From JAJDXW01 sp965243335 (GTDB lineage Bacteria; Pseudomonadota; Gammaproteobacteria; HK1), in contig OZ251545.1 in the NCBI GenBank assembly GCA_965243335.1, positions 4,898,001 to 4,962,000 of the forward strand: DNA of 64,000 nucleotides. The letters run 5' to 3'. A program made the translations under genes and the position numbers. The notes under the pieces were generated by a model. It was given only the letters and a program-made list of their open reading frames with translations. It was not told the origin of the DNA and searched no databases. Below are positions 58,495-64,000 of this stretch, piece by piece (position 1 is the stretch's first letter; every line of letters begins with the position of its first letter).

Positions 58495-59811
58495 ATGGAG
58501 TGGTACGAGGTCCTCGCCCTCCTCATCGGCGGCCTCGTCGCGCTGATGATGCTGGGGCTCCCGGTGGTGTTCGCCTTCTTCGCGGTCAACATCGCCGGCG
58601 CCTTCGTCTTCATGGGCGGCGCCATCGGGCTCGAGCAGCTCGTGCGGAACGCGATCGACGCGGCCCAGAGCTTCGCCCTCCTCCCCATCCCCCTGTTCAT
58701 CCTGATGGGGGAGATCATGTTCCATACGGGGGTCGCGGGCCAGGCGATCGACGCCGTGGACCGGCTCATCGCCCGCGTGCCGGGGCGGCTCTCCCTGGTG
58801 GCGGTCGCGGGGGGAACGATCTTCTCGTCGCTCTCCGGCTCCACCATCGCCAACACCGCGATGCTGGGGAGCACCCTCCTCCCCGAGATGTACCGGCGCG
58901 GCTACCAGCCCGCGATCTCCATCGGCCCGATCGTCGCGGTCGGCGGGCTCGCCATGCTCATCCCGCCCTCCGCCCTCGCGGTGCTGCTCGGCAGCATCGC
59001 CCAGATCCCGATCTCGGGGCTCCTCGTCGGCGCGGTGATCCCCGCCCTCATCCTCGCCGGCCTCTTCGTCGTGTACATCCTCGTCCGGTGCCGGCTGAAC
59101 CCCGCGCTGGCGCCGCCCTACGACGTCGGGGACATGGGCTGGCGCGAGCGCATCACGCCGTTTCTCAAGTACGTGCTCCCCCTCATGAGCATCTTCGTCG
59201 TCATCGTGGGGAGCATCGTCGGCGGCATCGCGACCCCCACCGAGTCCGCCGCCCTCGGGGCGATGGCGTCGCTCGCGGCCGCCGCCCTCTACCGGCGCCT
59301 CACCTGGGCGAGCTTCCTCGTCGCCATGCGCCAGACCCTCCGCTTCACCGTCATGACCCTGTTCATCATCTGCGGGTCCATCACGTTCTCGCAGATCCTC
59401 GCCTTCTCGGAAGCGTCGACCGGGCTCGCCCAAGCGGTGCTCGGCGCCGACCTCGCGCCGCTCGCGGTCCTCATCGGGATGCTCGCGGTGCTGATGCTGC
59501 TCGGCTGCTTCATGGACCAGGTGAGCATGATGATGATCACCGTCCCGCTCTTCCTCCCGGTGGTGGAAGGGATCGGCTACGACACGATCGCGTTCGGGGT
59601 GCTGATGCTGATGGTGCTCGAGATCAGCCTCGCGACCCCGCCCTTCGGCCTGCTCCTCTTCGTCATCCGGGGGGCGGCGCCGGAATCGACCACCATGCAG
59701 CAGATCATCGGCTCGGTGGCCCCGTTCATCGGGCTCGCGCTCGCGGTCGTCGCCCTCCTCATCGCCTTTCCCGCGCTGACCCTGTTCCTCCCCGGACTCA
59801 TCGACCGCTGA
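58495..59811 (+). CDS. dctM: TRAP transporter large permease DctM, second system
   Basis: The 438-residue protein has the full DctM pattern: LGLPVVFAFFAVNIAGAFVF, IPLFILMGEIMFHTGVAGQ, AVAGGTIFSSLSGSTIANTA, GLAMLIPPSALAVLLGSIAQ and LATPPFGLLLFVIRGAAPE. Length is standard for the family. It is preceded by a 280-bp GC-rich gap after dctQ without a recognised feature. It is convergent with the aldo/keto reductase gene. Confidence 0.93.
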   Translation: MEWYEVLALLIGGLVALMMLGLPVVFAFFAVNIAGAFVFMGGAIGLEQLVRNAIDAAQSFALLPIPLFILMGEIMFHTGVAGQAIDAVDRLIARVPGRLSLVAVAGGTIFSSLSGSTIANTAMLGSTLLPEMYRRGYQPAISIGPIVAVGGLAMLIPPSALAVLLGSIAQIPISGLLVGAVIPALILAGLFVVYILVRCRLNPALAPPYDVGDMGWRERITPFLKYVLPLMSIFVVIVGSIVGGIATPTESAALGAMASLAAAALYRRLTWASFLVAMRQTLRFTVMTLFIICGSITFSQILAFSEASTGLAQAVLGADLAPLAVLIGMLAVLMLLGCFMDQVSMMMITVPLFLPVVEGIGYDTIAFGVLMLMVLEISLATPPFGLLLFVIRGAAPESTTMQQIIGSVAPFIGLALAVVALLIAFPALTLFLPGLIDR

Positions 59812-59892
59812 GCGGCGGGCGCGCGAGCCTTCCCCGTCCCGCGCGTCCGGAGGCCGGGGAGAGGGGGGCTGGCGGCGCGGCGGGGGCGGGCG

Positions 59893-60897
59893 CTATCCGG
59901 CCCGCTCCTCCGAACGGTCGGTCGCGGGCGGCGGGGTGCGGGAGAGGGCGGAGATCTCCGCCCGGAGGGCCGGGGTCATGTCGATCGACACCGAGTCGAG
60001 GGAAGCGCGGAGCTGGTCGAGGTTGCGCGCCCCGATGATCGGGGCGGTGACGGCCGGATGTGCGCCCACCCATGCGACCGCCGCGCCCACCGGGTGGAGC
60101 CCCCGCTCGCGGCAGAACGCGGCGAACCGGGTGGCCGTGTCGTGCATCCATTCCTCCCCGTAGCGCACCTGGTACATCTGGTTGGCGTGGAGCCGGCTCC
60201 GCCCGCCGCCTGCACCCCCGCCGCCCCCGCCGCCGCCCGCACTCCCGCCCGCATACTTGCCGGAGAGGAGGCCGCCGGCGGCCGGGCTGTAGGGGATGAC
60301 CGCGATCTCGTGGGCCTCGGCCATCGGCAGGATCTCGACCTCCGCCTGGCGCTTGACGAGGTTGTACATCGGCTCGATCACCTCGAGGCGCGCCCACCCG
60401 CGGCGCTCCTGCGCCGAGAGCGCGGCGAGGGTCTGCCAGGCGGCGTAGTTGCTGGCCGCCGGGTAGAGCACCTTGCCGGAGCGGACCAGGTCCTCGAGCC
60501 CCCGCATCTGCTCGTCGATGGGCGTGCGCCGGTCGAACTGGTGGAGGAAGAGGACGTCCACCCGGTCGGTGCCGAGCCGGCGGAGGCTCGCCTCGACGGC
60601 CCTCGTCACATGGCGGCGGGACGCGCCGCGGGCGTTGACGTCGTCTCCCTGCGGGTTGTAGCACTTCGTGGCGACCACGAGGTCGTCGCGATGCCCCTTC
60701 ATGAGGCGCCCGAGGATGCGCTCGGACTCGCCGCCGTTGTAGGCGTTGGCGGTGTCGAAGAAGTTGACGCCCGCGTCGCGGCAGGCCGCGTACATGGCGG
60801 CCGAGGCGGCCTCGTCCGCATCGCCGCCGAACGACATCGTCCCGAAGCAGAGCTCCGAGACCCGCACCCCGGTCCGGCCGAGGGGTCGATACTCCAT
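59893..60897 (-). CDS. Aldo/keto reductase
   Basis: The 334-residue protein has YRPLGRTGVRVSELCFGTM, the catalytic Asp and Tyr in FFDTANAYNGGESE, Lys in VVATKCYNPQG and His in VLFLHQFD. The C-terminus has PIIGARNLDQL for cofactor binding. It belongs to the AKR group of bacterial NADPH-dependent aldehyde/ketone reductases. A poly-Gly stretch of about 16 residues interrupts the loop after residue 220 and is unusual. A GAGAAGGAAG ribosome-binding site lies upstream. Confidence 0.92.
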   Translation of the reverse strand: MEYRPLGRTGVRVSELCFGTMSFGGDADEAASAAMYAACRDAGVNFFDTANAYNGGESERILGRLMKGHRDDLVVATKCYNPQGDDVNARGASRRHVTRAVEASLRRLGTDRVDVLFLHQFDRRTPIDEQMRGLEDLVRSGKVLYPAASNYAAWQTLAALSAQERRGWARLEVIEPMYNLVKRQAEVEILPMAEAHEIAVIPYSPAAGGLLSGKYAGGSAGGGGGGGGAGGGRSRLHANQMYQVRYGEEWMHDTATRFAAFCRERGLHPVGAAVAWVGAHPAVTAPIIGARNLDQLRASLDSVSIDMTPALRAEISALSRTPPPATDRSEERAG

Positions 60898-61220
60898 CTT
60901 CCTTCTCCCGTTGCTGCCGCGGTCCCGCCCGGCGCCCCACCGTGCGCCCGGACCTCCAAGCGATCGCCCGAGCCGGCCTCGACGCAGCGCCGATTGTCGC
61001 CGATCTCACCCGCGGGGGCCGGGATCGAGGTCCTGCGGCACTCTCGGCGGGCAAGATGCCCGCGTTCCCAGGATGCCCACATCCCCACGGCGCCTGCGAG
61101 AGGTGTGTCTGGCGAAAATTCCCACCGCGCACCTGCCTCGGCGGATGAGGGAGGGTTTGCAACCCGCGCCTCGGGCCGTAGAGTGGCCGCCCGGAGCGGC
61201 GACCGGACGAGGAGGCGGGC
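60898..61220. other. Gap between divergent AKR and SDR genes with repeat copy 8
   Basis: Between 61047 and 61140 lie one arm of the dispersed repeat and its companion module. The rest holds no recognised gene. Both divergent promoters should be here. The SDR gene has a GAGGAGG site at the right end. Confidence 0.5.
61047..61140 (-). repeat. Dispersed repeat copy 8 with companion module
   Basis: On the minus strand the arm TCCTGGGAACGCGGGCATCT lies at 61073-61054, continuing to the GCCCGC end at 61047. The companion module follows at 61111-61135, in the same relative orientation and spacing (about 38 bp) as at 39.9 kb. The second arm is absent. Confidence 0.75.
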
Positions 61221-62015
61221 ATGGGCGAGCGGCTGAAGGGGGTCAAGGCGGTGATCACGGGCGGCGCGGGGGCCATCGGGCTCGCGACCGCGCGGGCGTT
61301 CCTCCGGGAGGGCGGCTCGGTCTTCGTCGCGGACGTCGATCCGGGGGCGGTGGACGAAGCCGTCGCCTCCCTCGCGCCCGAGGCGGAAGCGTCCGGGGCG
61401 GCGGTCGCGGGTGGAGCCGCCGACGTGCGCTCCCCGGCCGAGGTGCGGGCGCTGATGCAGGGCGCCGCCTCGCGCCTCGACGGCCTCAACGCCCTCATCA
61501 ACAACGCGGGGACGAACGTCCGCAGCCTGCTCGTGGACTACTCGGAAGCGGACATCGACCTCATCCTCGACGTCAACGTGAAGGGGGTGGTCCTTTGCAG
61601 CCAGGCGGCCGTACCGCTCATCCGGGAGAGCGGCGGCGGGTCCATCACCTCCACCTCGTCGCAGGCCGGGCGGCGCGGATGGGACCACAGCACGGTCTAC
61701 GGGGCGTCGAAGGCGGCGGTCCTCGGCCTCAGCCGGAGCATGGCGGTCGAGCTTGCCCCCGAGATCCGGGTCAACACCATCTGCCCGGGGCACGTCCGGG
61801 ACACGGGGATGGCGTGGCGGACGTTCCGGCAGCGCAAGGCCGCCTCGCAGACGATGGAAGAGTTCGGCGACGCATTCGCGCGGGAGTTCGTCCCTCTCCA
61901 GCGCCTTCAGACTGCGGACGACATCGCGGCCGGCTTCGTCTTTCTCACTTCCGACGAGGCGCGCGAGATCACGGGGGCGGCCCTCAACGTCGGGGGCGGG
62001 GTGTTCATGGACTGA
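61221..62015 (+). CDS. Short-chain dehydrogenase/reductase (SDR)
   Basis: The 264-residue SDR has KAVITGGAGAIGLATARAF, INNAG, the catalytic TSTSSQAG with TVYGASKAA, and a closing VGGGVFMD. NAD preference is likely from the Asp-Val-Asp after strand 2. Two SDRs with different N-terminal motifs in the window suggest separate substrates. It lies 167 bp before the sucC-like gene and may be cotranscribed. Confidence 0.9.
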   Translation: MGERLKGVKAVITGGAGAIGLATARAFLREGGSVFVADVDPGAVDEAVASLAPEAEASGAAVAGGAADVRSPAEVRALMQGAASRLDGLNALINNAGTNVRSLLVDYSEADIDLILDVNVKGVVLCSQAAVPLIRESGGGSITSTSSQAGRRGWDHSTVYGASKAAVLGLSRSMAVELAPEIRVNTICPGHVRDTGMAWRTFRQRKAASQTMEEFGDAFAREFVPLQRLQTADDIAAGFVFLTSDEAREITGAALNVGGGVFMD

Positions 62016-62182
62016 GCGCTTCCGCGGAACGGCCCGGGACAGGACGTTCCCGGACGGACCTCGGGGAATCCCGGACGGGGGCGGACGAGAAAGCGGACGA
62101 GGCGGCGATTCCGGCCGGGTGCGGAACGAACGAGGCTACCCTGCGATGGAGGCGGGATGAGAAAGATGAGGAGCCGGAGGCC

Positions 62183-63334
62183 ATGAACTTCGAAGAACAT
62201 GCGGCGAAGCCCCTGCTGGCGGCGGCGGGGATCGCGATCCCCCGGGGGCGGCTCGCCCGGAGCGCCGGCGAAGCCCGCGCGGTTGCGGCGGACCTCGGGG
62301 GGCCGGTGGTGGTCAAGGCCCAGGTTCCGGCCGGGAAGCGGGGCAAGGCGGGCGGGGTGCGGACCGCGGACGACCCGGCGGCGGCCGGAGTGGCGGCGAG
62401 CGCGATCCTCGGCATGGACGTCGGCGGGCATCGGGTCCAATCGGTGCTCGTCGAGGAGCGGGCGTCGGTCGCGGCGGAGTACTACGCGGCGGTCCTGAAC
62501 GACCCAGCCTCCAAGGGGCCGCTCGTGATGTTCTCGCCGGAGGGGGGCATGGACGTCGAGGACGCAGCGGCGGCGGCCCCCGAGCGGGTCCGGAGCGCGC
62601 CGGTGGACATCCGGCGCGGGTTCGACTTCGAGTCCGCGCGGGCGATGCTGGACGGGCTCGCCCCGGAGATCGACGAAGCCCCGGTCGCGGAGACCCTGGC
62701 CGCGCTCTACCGGGCGTACCGCGACAACGATGCCGAGCTGCTGGAGGTGAACCCGCTCGCGAGGAGCGGGGACGGGCGGCTGGTCGCCCTCGACTGCAAG
62801 TTCACCCTCGACGATTCGGCGGTCGCGCGCCGGGAGGCGGTCGCGGGCGCCGGCAGCCCCGATCCGATGACGGACCTGGAGGCGCGCGCCCGGTCGCTCG
62901 GCCTCAAGTACATCGAGCTCGGCGGCGACGTCGGGGTGGTCGCGAACGGCGCCGGGCTCACCATGACCACCATGGACGTGATCACCCGCCACGGGGGGCG
63001 GCCGGCCAACTTCCTGGAGATCGGCGGGGAGGCGTACACGAAGGCGAGGCCCGCCCTGGAGCTGGTGCTCGCCAACCCTCGGGTGAAGTGCCTCGTCGTC
63101 AACTTCTGCGGCGCGTTCGCGCGCACGGACGTGATGACCGGCGGGGTGCTCGATGCGTGGGAGGCGCTGGCCCCAGCCCTCCCGGTCTTCTTCAGCGTGC
63201 ACGGAACGGGCTCCGCCGAAGCGCGTGAGATGCTGCGCCGACGCCTCGGGGTCACCCCGTATCCGACCATGGACGAAGCGATCGCCGCCGCCGTCGCCTC
63301 CGCCTCGTCCCCCGCCCCGGAAGCCTCCGCATGA
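62183..63334 (+). CDS. Succinyl-CoA/malate-CoA ligase-like beta subunit (SucC/MtkA-like)
   Basis: The 383-residue protein has an ATP-grasp domain (MNFEEHAAKPLLAAAGIAIP, VVVKAQVPAGKRGKAGGV) and the beta C-terminal CoA-ligase domain (GVVANGAGLTMTTMDVI, RPANFLEIGGEA, VKCLVVNFCGAFARTDVM). It would couple with an alpha subunit that holds the active-site His. No alpha gene follows; the next bases hold a short open frame and then the direct repeats. It may act as half of a split enzyme or be a relic. A GGAGG site precedes the ATG. Confidence 0.88.
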   Translation: MNFEEHAAKPLLAAAGIAIPRGRLARSAGEARAVAADLGGPVVVKAQVPAGKRGKAGGVRTADDPAAAGVAASAILGMDVGGHRVQSVLVEERASVAAEYYAAVLNDPASKGPLVMFSPEGGMDVEDAAAAAPERVRSAPVDIRRGFDFESARAMLDGLAPEIDEAPVAETLAALYRAYRDNDAELLEVNPLARSGDGRLVALDCKFTLDDSAVARREAVAGAGSPDPMTDLEARARSLGLKYIELGGDVGVVANGAGLTMTTMDVITRHGGRPANFLEIGGEAYTKARPALELVLANPRVKCLVVNFCGAFARTDVMTGGVLDAWEALAPALPVFFSVHGTGSAEAREMLRRRLGVTPYPTMDEAIAAAVASASSPAPEASA

Positions 63335-63398
63335 CCGGAAGCGCGATGTGGACACGAGCCGGGAAACCTCCCGGAACGCGCCCGGCAGGACCTCGGGC

Positions 63399-63500
63399 GC
63401 CGGCCGGATTGACTTCGAGGCTGCGGAGTATGTAGATTCCGATCCCCCGGTCAACGAAGGCGCGCTGGATGCCGGCCGGATTGACTTCGAGGCTGCGGAG
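63399..63500. repeat. Exact 30-bp direct repeat, two copies
   Basis: Copies at 63399-63428 and 63471-63500 are identical (GCCGGCCGGATTGACTTCGA at the start, GGCTGCGGAG at the end), 72 bp apart. They lie between the sucC-like gene and an AAA ATPase, and just after the former's stop. Both copies fall in a short open frame that repeats RIDFEAAE. They may be ends left by integration or a duplicated control site. Confidence 0.8.
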
Positions 63501-63509
63501 GCCAGGTAG

Positions 63510-64000
63510 ATGCTGAAACGTCTGAGACTCGAGAATTTCAAGGCGTGGGGGGAAGCCGATCTGGCGTTCGGCAAGGTGACCGGATTCTTCGGCACCAACA
63601 GCGCGGGCAAGAGCAGCCTCCTCCAGTTCCTTCTGCTGCTCAAGCAGACCCGGAACGCGACGGATCGGGGGCTGGTGCTCGATTTCGGCGGGCGGAGGGA
63701 CGACTTGGTGAACCTGGGTACGTTCACCGACGTGGTCCATCGTCGTGAGGAGAAAGCGCGAATCCGCTGGCGCCTGGACTGGACGCTGCCCGAAACGCTG
63801 AAGGTCCAGGACCCGACGGACGGTCGGAAACGCCCGTTGTTCAAGGGCGACGCCTTGGGGACGGAGTGCGAAGTCGGCTTGCGACAGGCGCGCCTCTGGC
63901 CGTACCGGCTGGCGTACCAGTTCGGCGGGTTGGAATTCGGGCTTCAACCGCGGCCCGGATCGGAAGATAAATTCGATCTGGCAACCAACGCCGAAGAATT
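63510..64000 (+). CDS. AAA ATPase, OLD/DUF3696-like (3'-partial)
   Basis: From ATG 63510 the frame stays open to the window edge (163 codons). The N-terminus MLKRLRLENFKAWGEADLAF and the Walker A FFGTNSAGKSSLLQFLLLLK are characteristic of SMC-like/OLD-family AAA proteins with DUF3696-type C-termini. These occur in defence systems and repair. The remainder and any partner gene are outside the window. The start is clear from the family N-terminus. Confidence 0.85.
   Translation, partial: MLKRLRLENFKAWGEADLAFGKVTGFFGTNSAGKSSLLQFLLLLKQTRNATDRGLVLDFGGRRDDLVNLGTFTDVVHRREEKARIRWRLDWTLPETLKVQDPTDGRKRPLFKGDALGTECEVGLRQARLWPYRLAYQFGGLEFGLQPRPGSEDKFDLATNAEE

Noticed and set aside
63331..63435. A short open frame overlapping the sucC-like stop, considered as sucD
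   Set aside because: It has 34 codons and none of the SucD N-terminal motifs (for example no GFTGKQG-like sequence). It does not encode an alpha subunit.
1..64000. tRNA, rRNA, riboswitch and phage or plasmid origin signals
   Set aside because: No stretch showed a convincing cloverleaf, conserved rRNA sequence, aptamer core or origin repeat. No integrase or transposase gene was recognised in any frame with supporting motifs.

Overview
The window is very GC-rich (roughly 70%) and gene-dense, with mostly tight spacing and ATGA/TGATG overlaps. The divergent tesA / ybbA-ybbP arrangement, two TRAP transporters, hydantoinase A/B proteins, family III CoA-transferases and FdxA-type ferredoxin fit a high-GC member of Pseudomonadota with a large heterotrophic repertoire. 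The many toxin-antitoxin (TA) and Uma2-type genes and the dispersed repeats resemble what is seen in symbiont or metagenome-assembled genomes. The taxon is an inference; no rRNA or tRNA gene was recognised.

Layout. 1-4.9 kb is an accessory or defence-like block: the 3' part of a type ISP restriction-modification protein, a Phd antitoxin with a decapitated VapC, a MazEF-like pair and a Uma2-family protein. 5-12.6 kb holds ybbP-ybbA divergent from tesA, a COG0523 GTPase, a nucleotidyltransferase pair and a membrane protein. 12.6-19.9 kb carries hyuA and hyuB, separated by a 3.1-kb cassette (VapBC, a small lower-GC ORF, an AAA/PD-(D/E)XK protein). 20-24 kb has a giant flotillin-like protein and an orphan PotA-like ATPase.

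24.6-39.5 kb looks like organic-acid or sugar-acid uptake and catabolism: TRAP transporter 1, an amidohydrolase with a membrane anchor, an MFS carrier, an enolase-superfamily dehydratase, a 2-hydroxyacid dehydrogenase, a crotonase, E1 alpha/beta of a 2-oxo acid dehydrogenase, a BDH2-like SDR and a PanB-like aldolase. 40.2-48.7 kb is a co-directional unit that couples an NMT1-type ABC importer to an FAD oxidoreductase, CoA-transferase, crotonase, ferredoxin and a salicylyl-CoA-hydroxylase-like monooxygenase, suggesting import and CoA-linked degradation of an aromatic acid. 48.9-54.8 kb holds a zinc-less MutM, a nuclease-like orphan, a GMC oxidoreductase, an SDR and a DadA-like oxidase. 55-56.2 kb is an AT-richer patch with a membrane protein and a second antitoxin/truncated-VapC pair. 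56.5-64 kb has TRAP transporter 2, an aldo/keto reductase, an SDR, a sucC-like gene without sucD, and the start of an AAA ATPase after an exact 30-bp direct repeat.

The most unusual signals are structural. (i) A dispersed inverted-repeat family built around TCCTGGGAACGC occurs at about eight sites, one fossilised inside the MFS reading frame. (ii) The flotillin-like protein contains an exact-register 200-residue internal duplication made of 29-residue repeats. (iii) Two VapC toxins are independently cut off just after the first catalytic Asp while their antitoxins remain intact. (iv) A 36-bp minisatellite ends exactly at the ferredoxin start codon.
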